64,000 nucleotides of DNA, taken from the NCBI RefSeq assembly GCF_021249405.1, contig NZ_CP089593.1:1798001-1862000 (forward strand). Direction: 5' to 3'. Positions 52,650 to 60,248 of this stretch are shown here, piece after piece; position 1 is the stretch's first letter, and the number at the start of each line of letters is the position of its first letter. Origin of the DNA: Halobacterium zhouii (GTDB taxonomy: Archaea; Halobacteriota; Halobacteria; Halobacteriales; Halobacteriaceae). A program made the position numbers and the translations under genes. The notes beneath the pieces were generated by a model. That model ran no database searches and was not told where the DNA came from. It was given only the letters and a program-made list of their open reading frames with translations.

Positions 52650-53600
52650 CTACCGAGCGGGGTGGACGTTCGCCGGCGGGTTCCCGTGAGTGCTCGGCGA
52701 CGCGGACAGCCCGGTCACCCGGTAGAACATGCGCTTCGGGTCCTCGTGTAGCGCCCACAGCGCGCGCGTCTTCGCCAGCAGCCAGAGTTTCCGCGTCGTC
52801 CCGAGTGTCGGCGTGGCAGACAACACGTCGCAGTTACGCGCCCGGATCTCGCGGTGGTGGTCCGCGTACAACACAGCCGCCAGCAACACCGCGAACTGGC
52901 AGTCATCGGGCAGGTACTCGATTCCCGCGACCCCCTCCCGGTAGCGCTCCTCGGTGTACGCGAGTTCCGAACACATCGCCGCGCGGAAGCCCTCGGTCAC
53001 CTCGCCGCGGCGCAGTTGCTCGACGGTCACGCCGTACTCCCGGCGCGTCTCCCCCGGCAGGTAGACGCGGTCGTACTCGTCGACGTCCTCTTTCACGTCG
53101 CGCAGGAAGTTCGACAACTGGAACGCCTCCGCGAGCGCCGCTGCGTGAGGGGCCGCAATCTCCGGGTTCTCGACCTCCATCACGTCCATCATCATGTTCC
53201 CGACGGCGACCGAGGACCCGCGCATGTACGCCGCCAACTCCTCGTGGGTGTCGTAGCGCGCGGTGTCGAGGTCCGCGAGCATCGCGTCGACGAACGCGTC
53301 GACGTCCGCCTCGGCGATGTCGTAGCGCACCACGAGTTCGCGGAACGCCGACAGCACCGCGTCGTCGGTGTCGCGCTCGCCGAGCGCCGCCGCTCGAATC
53401 GCCTCCAGTTCAGTCCGCTGGACGTCCGGGTCGCGGTTCGCCGGGGTGTCTACCACGTCGTCTGCCACCCGGAAGAACGCGTACAGGACGTACGTCGGGT
53501 GGCGGACGCGCTCGGGGAGGAGGCGCGTGGCGAGGTGGAACGTCCTCCCGGTTCGCTGCTGGATCGTCTTGCTCGTCGAAATCTGGTTGCTATCGACCAT
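52650..53600 (-). CDS. crtB: Phytoene synthase CrtB
   Basis: The protein has 316 residues from the ATG at 53600. It shows the two Asp-rich motifs of squalene/phytoene synthases ('ADDVVDTP', about 50-57, and 'FLRDVKEDVDEYDRVYLP', about 165-182). It condenses two GGPP to phytoene, the first committed step. It is encoded on the strand opposite the other carotenoid genes and converges with cruF. An upstream in-frame extension is rejected. Confidence 0.94.
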   Translation of the reverse strand: MVDSNQISTSKTIQQRTGRTFHLATRLLPERVRHPTYVLYAFFRVADDVVDTPANRDPDVQRTELEAIRAAALGERDTDDAVLSAFRELVVRYDIAEADVDAFVDAMLADLDTARYDTHEELAAYMRGSSVAVGNMMMDVMEVENPEIAAPHAAALAEAFQLSNFLRDVKEDVDEYDRVYLPGETRREYGVTVEQLRRGEVTEGFRAAMCSELAYTEERYREGVAGIEYLPDDCQFAVLLAAVLYADHHREIRARNCDVLSATPTLGTTRKLWLLAKTRALWALHEDPKRMFYRVTGLSASPSTHGNPPANVHPAR

Positions 53601-53757
53601 CGTGTGTGGGGTGACGGCTGGTCGCCCCGCACGCAACCCGGGTGGTTTGCGCGTCTTGATAGGAGTTTGTCGAGAAAGAAGAAAAACACGGTGGCCGAAG
53701 CGGCGACTTCCAGTGTTCTCCGTACCACTCAAGGCGACGCGGTGCAGAGCCCAGAGC

Positions 53758-54240
53758 ATGCAGCGAAAGCCGGTGCCGCCCGCTCCGGAGTCGCTCGACG
53801 CCGTCGACTCGGTTCGCGCGGCCCTCCCGCTCGTCCCCCAGCCGGAGGACGACTGCTGTCAGCGCGTCGTCTCGCGCGCCGGCGTGCCCGACCGCGGCAC
53901 AGCGTCGGCGTGGCTCGTCTTCCTCGCGGCGGTCGGTCTCGCCTCGGAGACCGACGGAAGCTACGCCCGAACCACCGAGAACCCGGACCGAGACGCGCTC
54001 GCCGACGCCTTCGAGTCGAACGTCTTCCTCGCGTCCGAGACCGTCGAGGCGCTCTCCGACGACCCGCAGTCACCCGCCGACGTGTTCGAGCAGGTCCGCG
54101 AACGGGTGCCGCGCTGGGAGCGAGCGAAACGCGATAACTGGGAGGCGTTCTGGACGGAGCGCGTCGAGCGTCGACTCGACTGGGCGGTGTTGTTCGGTCT
54201 CGCGGAACGGACGGAAAACGGGTTCGTCGCGGCTGACTGA
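53758..54240 (+). CDS. Haloarchaeal conserved hypothetical protein
   Basis: The protein has 160 residues, acidic and helical. It opens 'MQRKPVPPAPESLDAVDSVR' and has '[33 protein letters not shown]' (residues 114-146) near the end, which looks like a winged-helix-like tail. A CC pair at residues 33-34 is the only Cys. No domain recognised. Divergent from crtB across 157 nt. Confidence 0.7.
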   Translation: MQRKPVPPAPESLDAVDSVRAALPLVPQPEDDCCQRVVSRAGVPDRGTASAWLVFLAAVGLASETDGSYARTTENPDRDALADAFESNVFLASETVEALSDDPQSPADVFEQVRERVPRWERAKRDNWEAFWTERVERRLDWAVLFGLAERTENGFVAAD

Positions 54241-54248
54241 CGGGGCGG

Positions 54249-55847
54249 CTACTCGGGGACGTTCGTCACCGTGCCGACGCCCTTGCTCGACCCCTCACGG
54301 AAGACGAAACGCTGGCCCTCCTCGACGAGGTACGGCCGGAACTTGAACCGGACGCTGGTCTCACCGGTGTCGCCGGGGAGCAACTGGCCGTCCGCGGGGT
54401 CGAAGCGGGCGGCCTCCCCGACGGTCTCGAGGTGGACCACGGGTTCGTATCCCGCGTCGATGCGCGTCGGATGGTTCAACACCATCACCTCCGCCTCGAA
54501 CTCCCGCACCGGGGTCGGGTCGCTCCCCTTCGGCAGGAGCACCATCCCGCGCTCTACGTCCTGCTCGCGGACGCCCTTCAGCGCGATACCGACAATCTGG
54601 CCGGCCTCCGCGTGGTCCACGCGGTGGTAGTGCATCTCGATGCTGCGCACCTCCACGTCGCGGAACTCGCCGTCCGGGAACGGCCCGAGGACGAGTTCGT
54701 CGCCCGCCTCGACGGTGCCAGATTTCACGGTGCCCGAGGCGACGGCGCCGACGCCCGTCACCTTGTACGTGCGGTCGACGTACATCCGGAACTCGCCGCC
54801 CGCCGCCGCGGTCTTCGGGAGGCGCTCGAACAACTCGTCGAGCACGTCCAGTCCCTCCATCGACACCGCGCTCGTCTGGACGACCGGCACGACGTTGTCG
54901 CCGATCTCCTCGACCGCCACGTCGACGCCGTGGCGGGCGACCGGGAGCGGCGTGCGGCCGACGTCCCGGAGCAGTCGCTCCACCTCCCGGGTCACCTCCA
55001 TCGCGCGCTCCTCGCTCACGAGGTCCGTCTTCGTGATGGCGACCATCGAGGGGAGGTCCGTCGCCAACAGCACGCCGAGATGCTCCCGAGTGGTCTTCGT
55101 CGGGCCGTCGTCCGCCGCGACCGTGAGCAGGCCGTAGTCGAGTTTCTGCCCGACCAGGCCGCGGATGGTCGTCGAGAGCCACGGTTCGTGGCCGACCGTG
55201 TCGACGAACGACACGACGCGGTCGGCGTTCTCCACGACCGCCGCGCGCTCGTCCTTCCGGTCCGGGTTGCGCACCCGGAGCGGACCGTCGTCGTCGAAGC
55301 CGTAGACGCCGTACGAGAGGTCCGCGGAGAGACCCCGCTCGACCTCGTGTGGCTGGACGTCGAGGAATCCTCGCGTACCGCCGTCGCCGTCGTCCGCGTC
55401 GCCGGTGACGAGGCTCCCGACGAGCGTCGACTTCCCGTGGTCGACGTGCCCCGCCGTCCCGACGATGATGTGGTCGTCGTCGGGCGTCAGCGCCGCGCCG
55501 TCGCGGAGCGTGGCGACGCCGACCAGTCCTCCTTCGTCGGTCCCCCACGTCTGCACGTCGTCGATGTGCGCGCCCGCCTCCTCGGCGAGCAGGCTCAGGA
55601 CGTCCATCGACTCGGAGAACACGTCCCGCGAGACGCCAGCGATGCCGCCCTCGTCGGTGACGCCGACCACGTACTCGGCCTCGCCGTCGCCCGACAACAC
55701 GCGGTGACGGAGCTGTGCGGTCAGACTCTCCAGTCGCCCGTCAGAGAGGTGGACGTCCTTCGAGAGCCGTTCCTTGAACTCCACGCTCCCGCCCTCCCGC
55801 TCGCCGCGCTCGATGGCGGTGAGCAGTTGGGACCGGTCGCGGCTCAT
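54249..55847 (-). CDS. GTPBP1-like translational GTPase
   Basis: The protein has 532 residues. After a ~125-residue N-terminal domain ('VEFKERLSKDVHLSDGRLES'), the GTPase has G1 'GTAGHVDHGKST', G3 'DTVGHEPW', G4 'TKTD' and G5-like 'QTSAVS'. EF-Tu-like beta-barrels follow. It belongs to the GTPBP1/COG5258 group, related to EF-1A and SelB. GTPBP1 in eukaryotes can deliver tRNA and link to RNA decay; the archaeal role is unknown. Confidence 0.92.
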   Translation of the reverse strand: MSRDRSQLLTAIERGEREGGSVEFKERLSKDVHLSDGRLESLTAQLRHRVLSGDGEAEYVVGVTDEGGIAGVSRDVFSESMDVLSLLAEEAGAHIDDVQTWGTDEGGLVGVATLRDGAALTPDDDHIIVGTAGHVDHGKSTLVGSLVTGDADDGDGGTRGFLDVQPHEVERGLSADLSYGVYGFDDDGPLRVRNPDRKDERAAVVENADRVVSFVDTVGHEPWLSTTIRGLVGQKLDYGLLTVAADDGPTKTTREHLGVLLATDLPSMVAITKTDLVSEERAMEVTREVERLLRDVGRTPLPVARHGVDVAVEEIGDNVVPVVQTSAVSMEGLDVLDELFERLPKTAAAGGEFRMYVDRTYKVTGVGAVASGTVKSGTVEAGDELVLGPFPDGEFRDVEVRSIEMHYHRVDHAEAGQIVGIALKGVREQDVERGMVLLPKGSDPTPVREFEAEVMVLNHPTRIDAGYEPVVHLETVGEAARFDPADGQLLPGDTGETSVRFKFRPYLVEEGQRFVFREGSSKGVGTVTNVPE

Positions 55848-55973
55848 GCGAGCGGGTTAGAGAGAGGTGAACAAAAGCCTTCCCCGGGTCTGAGCGACGT
55901 CGTTGTCGACTCACGGTCGAACAGATGGCGCTTGGCTACCAGTTCCGTTCTTCCTTCCGTCGAGTTGCTGTGT

Positions 55974-56603
55974 TCACTCGCTGTACGCCTCGAATCGGTC
56001 GGGGAGTTCCGACAGCAACTCGATTCGCGGCACGTCATCCGATTCCTCCTCACCGAGATAGATGCCGCGCCAGCCAGCGTCGACAGCCGCACGGACGACC
56101 CGGTCGAGTTCGTCAGCGACGAACGTGTACGACTCGGCGGGCAGGCGCTCCTCGGCCGCCGCGAAGATCTCGGGGTCGGGCTTCCCCACGCCGACCTCGC
56201 CGGAGGCGACGACCACCTCGAAGTACTCGGAGAGGCCGCAAGCGTCGAGTTTCGCGCGCTGCATCGGCCCGTGGCCGTTCGTCAGCACGCCGAGTCGGTG
56301 GTCGCCGGCGACTGCGTCCAGCGCCTCGAACGCGCCGGGAGTGGCGGCCGTCGCGGCGGGTTCGGCCTCGTGCATCGCGTCGCTGAACGCCGCCGGGTCC
56401 ACGGCCAGTTCGGCGGTCCGCGCCGCAGTCGCATACGGGTCCTCGGCGGACTCCAGGGCCGCGCCGAGCGCACCCCCGTAGCGCTCCATCTCCGCGGGCG
56501 TTAGCTCGGCGTCCGCTCGCTCCGCGGCGTCCGCCAGAATCTCCGCGAACGACCGCTCGAACGCCACGAGCGTGCCGTCCAGGTCGAAGTAGAGGGCGTC
56601 CAT
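55974..56603 (-). CDS. HAD-superfamily hydrolase
   Basis: The protein has 209 residues. Motif I 'FDLDGTLV' (6-13), motif II 'GVLTNGHGPM', Lys in 'VGVGKPDPEIF' and the distal acidic 'FVADELDRVV' (motif IV, with Glu/Asp rather than the usual GDxxxxD). It is a type I (C1 cap) phosphatase, likely of phosphoglycolate or nucleotide monophosphate class. The altered motif IV is an oddity. Confidence 0.9.
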   Translation of the reverse strand: MDALYFDLDGTLVAFERSFAEILADAAERADAELTPAEMERYGGALGAALESAEDPYATAARTAELAVDPAAFSDAMHEAEPAATAATPGAFEALDAVAGDHRLGVLTNGHGPMQRAKLDACGLSEYFEVVVASGEVGVGKPDPEIFAAAEERLPAESYTFVADELDRVVRAAVDAGWRGIYLGEEESDDVPRIELLSELPDRFEAYSE

Positions 56604-56654
56604 ATCTACGCTCTCGTCGCCTCCAAAGTAGGCGTTCTGATGGAGTTGCCGGTG

Positions 56655-57182
56655 TCACGTCCCGCGTTTCACTCGTTCGTACGCCTCGTTCACGCGCGAG
56701 AACGCCTCCTCGTCGCCACCGCGGTCCGGATGCAGTTCGCGCACCTTCTCCCGGTAGGCCGCCTGCACCTCCTCGTCGCTCGCGCCCGGTTCCACGCCGA
56801 GCAAGCGGTAATCCTCCGCCGCGGGTCGACGACGCGCCGCGCCGCCGCGAGACTGGCCTGCCGTCGTTCGGCGCCCGCCCGCCGTCCGGCGTCCGCTCGC
56901 ACGCTGTCGACCTGCTCGCGTCCGTCCCTCGGTTCGCTGGCGGCCCTGTCGTGCCCGCCTCTGCTCTCGCTCGTACGCCTCGCGGTCCACCCGGCGACGA
57001 CGGAACGCCCGACGAGTGAGGCGTCCCGAGGCGTGGTAGTAGAAGATACCGGCGGCGGCGGCGAACGGCACCGCGACGCCGAACGCGACGGGGCTGTACG
57101 CGACGCCGAGCACGCCGAACACCGCAGCCAGCACGCCGAAAGTAACGGTCAACCCCCAGACGATGCTCGAATCCGGTTCCAC
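56655..57182 (-). CDS. Membrane-anchored J-domain protein
   Basis: From a GTG at 57182 the protein has 175 residues. Two hydrophobic helices (about 7-28 and 31-48) are followed by a very basic Arg/Gly-rich linker (about 53-117). A J-domain ends the protein ('[25 protein letters not shown]'-like, ~122-146, and '[20 protein letters not shown]') with the HPD motif intact. It would recruit Hsp70 (DnaK) to the membrane. An upstream extension to 57266 is possible but weak. Confidence 0.88.
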   Translation of the reverse strand: MEPDSSIVWGLTVTFGVLAAVFGVLGVAYSPVAFGVAVPFAAAAGIFYYHASGRLTRRAFRRRRVDREAYEREQRRARQGRQRTEGRTRAGRQRASGRRTAGGRRTTAGQSRGGAARRRPAAEDYRLLGVEPGASDEEVQAAYREKVRELHPDRGGDEEAFSRVNEAYERVKRGT

Positions 57183-57255
57183 GCGTCCCCGTATGGCGTG
57201 AATCGGTAAGGGTGTTGGCCTCACGCTCTTTGCGCTGGAGCGCGAACGGGACGCC

Positions 57256-57408
57256 ATGAGCGTCACCGGGCTCTGCCAGATCTGTGAGAACGCGCAGGCG
57301 ACCCACTCGTGTCCGCGCTGCGGGCGCGTCGTCTGCGAGACGCACTACGACCACGACTCCGGGCTCTGCTCCGAGGACGCGGCGACGGGCGGGACGTTCC
57401 AGCAGTAG
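57256..57408 (+). CDS. Zinc-finger microprotein (HIT-type-like)
   Basis: A 50-residue protein with seven Cys and three His: [16 protein letters not shown] and a last C. The arrangement resembles the HIT or B-box zinc finger, binding two zinc ions. It has no other domain. The ATG at 57256 is 73 nt from the divergent J-domain gene. Such haloarchaeal micro zinc proteins are often functional; role unknown. Confidence 0.8.
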   Translation: MSVTGLCQICENAQATHSCPRCGRVVCETHYDHDSGLCSEDAATGGTFQQ

Positions 57409-57448
57409 ACCAGTCGCTCCGTCGGCCGCAGGCGACTCGACAGCGCCG

Positions 57449-58252
57449 CTACCGGTGTTCGTTCAGGCGCTCCTTCAGTCGTCGCGCCGCCTCGCCCGCC
57501 GCACGCTCCCACTCGGGGGAGCCCTCACTAGAGAAGATGATACCCCGCGTGGAGTTCACCAGGCCGACGCCCTCGTCGTTCAGGCCGTACTCGATGGCAG
57601 CCTCGACGTCTCCGCCCTGGGCGCCGACGCCCGGCACCAGGAACGGAAGTTCGGGGACGCGCTCGCGGATGGCTTCGAGTTCGTCGGGCGCGGTCGCGCC
57701 GACGACGAGGCCGACGTTCCCGTACTCCTCGTTCCACCCCGCCGCGCGCTCCGCGACGTGCTCGTAGAGGCGTCGGTCGTACGCCGCGAGTTCGAGGTGC
57801 TGGAAGTCCATTCCGCCCGGGTTCGACGTCCGACAGAGCACGAACACCCCCGCGTCCTCACGGGAGAGGAACGGCTGGAGGGAGTCCTCGCCGAGGTAGG
57901 GGTTCGCGGTGATGGCGTCTACGTGGTCCAGAATCTTCGCGTACTGCCGGGCCGTGTTCCCGATGTCCGCGCGCTTCGCGTCCAGCAACACGGGCACGCC
58001 CTTCCCGTGAGCGTACGCCACCGTCTCCCGGAGCGACCGCCACCCAGCAGAGTCCTCGTAGAACGCAGCGTTCGGCTTGAACACCGCGGCGTGCTCGTGG
58101 GTCGCGTCGATGATGCGGCGGTTGAACGCCCACCGCGGCAGGTCGTGCTCGAGTACGTCGTCCGGAAGCCTGTCGAGATCCGGGTCGAGGCCGACGCTGA
58201 GGACGGTGTCCGCGGCCTCGATGCGCTTTGCGATGTCGTCGAAGAAGCTCAT
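57449..58252 (-). CDS. pyrF: Orotidine 5'-phosphate decarboxylase, long form
   Basis: The protein has 267 residues and makes UMP from OMP. 'DAKRADIGNT' (91-100) holds the catalytic Lys93 and Asp96. 'VLSVGLDPDLDRLP' at the N-terminus and 'PGVGAQGGD' near 205 fit the PyrF type 2 family (about 270 residues), distinct from the shorter archaeal form. Single gene, monocistronic from its position. Confidence 0.95.
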   Translation of the reverse strand: MSFFDDIAKRIEAADTVLSVGLDPDLDRLPDDVLEHDLPRWAFNRRIIDATHEHAAVFKPNAAFYEDSAGWRSLRETVAYAHGKGVPVLLDAKRADIGNTARQYAKILDHVDAITANPYLGEDSLQPFLSREDAGVFVLCRTSNPGGMDFQHLELAAYDRRLYEHVAERAAGWNEEYGNVGLVVGATAPDELEAIRERVPELPFLVPGVGAQGGDVEAAIEYGLNDEGVGLVNSTRGIIFSSEGSPEWERAAGEAARRLKERLNEHR

Positions 58253-58312
58253 ATCTCGGCGTTTCTGCGTGCCAGCAAAAGCAATTCGTTTGCGCCTCGG
58301 CAGGTGCGTCCG

Positions 58313-58705
58313 TCAGGCCGCATCCGCCGCCGCGCCGAGCACGTCCAGCGCGCGCTTGACTTCGACGCCGTCCTCGACGAACACCACGAGTCGCGGCGAG
58401 GCGCCGCCGACCGGACGCGTCCGCAGGCCGCCGTCTTCGGCTGCGTCCACTGCGGCGTCAAGTCCCGAACGAACCTCCAGTCGTGCACGCTCGGGCTGGA
58501 CGAACACCTCCGCAAGCGGGTCGTCGCTCGCCGCGTCACCAGCCAGTTCCACGTCGTAGGCGTGCGCGCCGTCCGCGGTCGGTTCGACGTCCTGGTCCGC
58601 GTTCGTCACCGCCAGCCGGCCGTAGGGCTCGTTCTCGTGGCCCGAGACCTCGCTGGCGAGCAGTTCCGCGACGCGCTTCCCGTCCTGCAGGCTGTCCTCG
58701 ACCAT
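58313..58705 (-). CDS. Haloarchaeal conserved hypothetical protein
   Basis: The protein has 130 residues, acidic, no cysteines or membrane segments. N-terminal helix 'SLQDGKRVAELLASEVSGHE', then beta-rich center and a C-terminal 'FVEDGVEVKRALDVLGAAA' helix. Start overlaps the DUF2240 stop by one base, so coupled. Family not recognised. Confidence 0.72.
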   Translation of the reverse strand: MVEDSLQDGKRVAELLASEVSGHENEPYGRLAVTNADQDVEPTADGAHAYDVELAGDAASDDPLAEVFVQPERARLEVRSGLDAAVDAAEDGGLRTRPVGGASPRLVVFVEDGVEVKRALDVLGAAADAA

Positions 58706-59148
58706 CAGTACAGTTCCTCCCTGGCTTTCTCCGCGGCGCCGTCGACGTCGACCCCCTCCCGGCGCGCGTACACCACGGCGGCGGCGTCGGCGTTCACGCC
58801 GAGTTTCTGCTGGAGTTCGTTCACGGACGCGACGGCCTGCTGGCGGTCGTGGTCCGCCGAAACCAGCGCGTCGAGCACGCGCTCGAACGCCGAGCGCTCG
58901 TGGAACAGCGAATCGTCGGGTTCGAACTCCTCGGGAATCGTCACGTCGTCCGGGTCGAAGCCGGCTTCGAGTTCGCCGTCCACGCGCTCCACGAGGCCCT
59001 CGCTCGTCGCCACGTCGAGCAGGCGCTTGGCCTGGTCGGGACTCATCCAGTCCCGGTCCAGAGAGAGCGTGACGACGAAGGACTGCTCGGGGATGCGGGA
59101 CTTGCCCTTCTGCTTGAACGGCGCGGCGACGGCGACCCGGAGGCTCAT
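58705..59148 (-). CDS. DUF2240 family protein
   Basis: The protein has 147 residues from the ATG at 59148. 'SLRVAVAAPFKQKGKSRIPE' and 'LSLDRDWMSPDQAKRLLDVA' are characteristic of this archaeal family, which is predicted winged-helix. 'QQKLGVNADAAAVVYARREGVD' in the C-terminal half suggests an HTH-like helix pair. Function unknown. Coupled with the hypothetical gene downstream. Confidence 0.85.
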   Translation of the reverse strand: MSLRVAVAAPFKQKGKSRIPEQSFVVTLSLDRDWMSPDQAKRLLDVATSEGLVERVDGELEAGFDPDDVTIPEEFEPDDSLFHERSAFERVLDALVSADHDRQQAVASVNELQQKLGVNADAAAVVYARREGVDVDGAAEKAREELY

Positions 59149-59213
59149 GCGTGTTCGAAGTCGGGCAACCGCGGTAAAGCCTGCGTTCCCACTCGACCTT
59201 TTACTCTGCGTTC

Positions 59214-59230
59214 GTGGCGCAAAGCGCCAC
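59214..59230. repeat. 7-bp hairpin with AAA loop next to element B
   Basis: GTGGCGC-AAA-GCGCCAC, perfect, between the DUF2240 start and element B. Part of the 406-nt gene-free gap. Confidence 0.6.
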
Positions 59231-59258
59231 TCACTCGGTGAAGGCTCGGCCAAAAGCA

Positions 59259-59484
59259 CTCCTCCTTCGGTTCGCGCTCTTCGAGCGTGCCCGAAAATCT
59301 TCGATTTTCGGCATCACGAAAGACGCGAAGCGTCTTTCGTACGACTCCCCTCAGTCGTCGGCCTCCGCTCGTTACACTCGCGGAGTGATTCGGCGACCTG
59401 CCGGGATCACTGCGAGAGCAAACTCTCGCAAGCCCTCGTTCGCTTCGCTCACGAGGACTTCGAGCCGCTCGGTCGCCGAATGCT
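59259..59484 (+). repeat. Structured intergenic element, copy B (hairpin mosaic)
   Basis: It starts with AGCACTCCTCCTTCG (59256-59270), shared with copy A, and ends with TTCGAGCCGCTCGG and a TGCT end. Perfect hairpins: 59291-59311 (9 bp, loop TTC), 59316-59340 (11 bp, loop GAA), 59341-59358 (ACGACT with AGTCGT), 59411-59430 (8 bp, loop CAAA). The outer stem 59391-59398 with 59471-59478 corresponds to 8317-8324/8347-8354 of copy A, with different but compensating sequence. It lies on the same strand as rps8e, ending about 70 nt before its ATG and just before its likely TATA. Confidence 0.85.
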
Positions 59485-59554
59485 GACCAAGGCAGGATAG
59501 ACCTGAGATGCCCTAACCGAGCCATTCAAGTGCGTCCTGCGTTTCTTCTCGGGT

Positions 59555-59932
59555 ATGCAAAACCAGGGCCGCTCCAAGCGCACGAAGACCGGCGCCCGAG
59601 TTCGTCCGCACAGCAAGAAGAAGAAGTCCGAACTCGGCCGTCTCCCGACGGAGACGACGGTCGGCGAACCGCGCTTCCGCGTCGTCGACTCCCGCGGCGA
59701 GGGCACGAAGGTCCGAGCGCTCTCCACGAACGTCGCGAACGTCTCCGACGGCGAGGAGACGGTTCACGCGACCATCCAGGACGTCACCGAGAACGAAGCG
59801 AACCCGAACTACGCTCGCCGTAACATCATCACGAAGGGCGCAGTCATCGTGACGACCGAAGGCAAGGCCCGCGTCACGTCTCGACCCGGCCAGTCCGGCC
59901 AGGTCAGCGCTGTCCTCGTCGGCGACGAATAA
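59555..59932 (+). CDS. rps8e: 30S ribosomal protein S8e
   Basis: The protein has 125 residues. 'NQGRSKRTKTGARVRPHSKK' and 'NYARRNIITKGAVI' with 'SRPGQSGQVSAVLVGDE' at the end are archaeal S8e. It is isolated from other ribosomal genes. A TATA-like CATTCAAGTG lies about 30 nt upstream. Structured elements B and C flank it on both sides. Confidence 0.97.
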   Translation: MQNQGRSKRTKTGARVRPHSKKKKSELGRLPTETTVGEPRFRVVDSRGEGTKVRALSTNVANVSDGEETVHATIQDVTENEANPNYARRNIITKGAVIVTTEGKARVTSRPGQSGQVSAVLVGDE

Positions 59933-60006
59933 GCGGCTCTCACTCTCTACATTCTCACGACGCGTAGCGGATGCTGTGCGGTGTGGAAGATAGTAGAGCG
60001 GTGCGT

Positions 60007-60095
60007 CGCGGTAAGCAGGGCGACATTGGCGGAGCAGCGCGATAGCGGGGCGACTGCGGAGAGCAGCGCGGTAGCAGGGCGGCGCTGTCGCTGAG
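60007..60095. repeat. Three imperfect tandem repeats of about 30 bp
   Basis: Units 60007-60037, 60038-60066 and 60067-60095 share CGCGGTAGCAGGGCG(AC)...GGAGAGCAG-like sequence. They lie just downstream of rps8e in the convergent gap. Not coding in any convincing frame. Confidence 0.6.
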
Positions 60096-60104
60096 CCACT
60101 ACGA

Positions 60105-60245
60105 TTCTCACCGCGAGTGAGTGGAGCGAACGAGCGGGGCGACGAACCCTCGAAACCGCGCGAAGCGCGGTTGAGGGGGTGAGGAAGGCTTTTTAGCGTA
60201 GCTTTTTGCCAGGGCGCGGCCGCAGGCCGCGCCCGCAGCAAAAAG
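60105..60245 (-). repeat. Structured intergenic element, copy C
   Basis: Lies in the 316-nt gap between convergent rps8e and cdc48. Read on the minus strand it begins 4-5 nt after the cdc48 stop with TTTTTGCTGC, a perfect 10-bp GC stem (60212-60221 with 60225-60234, loop GCA) and GGCAAAAAGCT, the same design as the 8502-8550 end of copy A. Then AAAAAGCCTTCCTC, a hairpin 60154-60170 (ACCGCGC/GCGCGGT, loop GAA) within CCCTC/GAGGG arms, and TCGTCGCCCCGCTCGTT, similar to blocks of A and B. Confidence 0.8.
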
Positions 60246-60248
60246 GTA

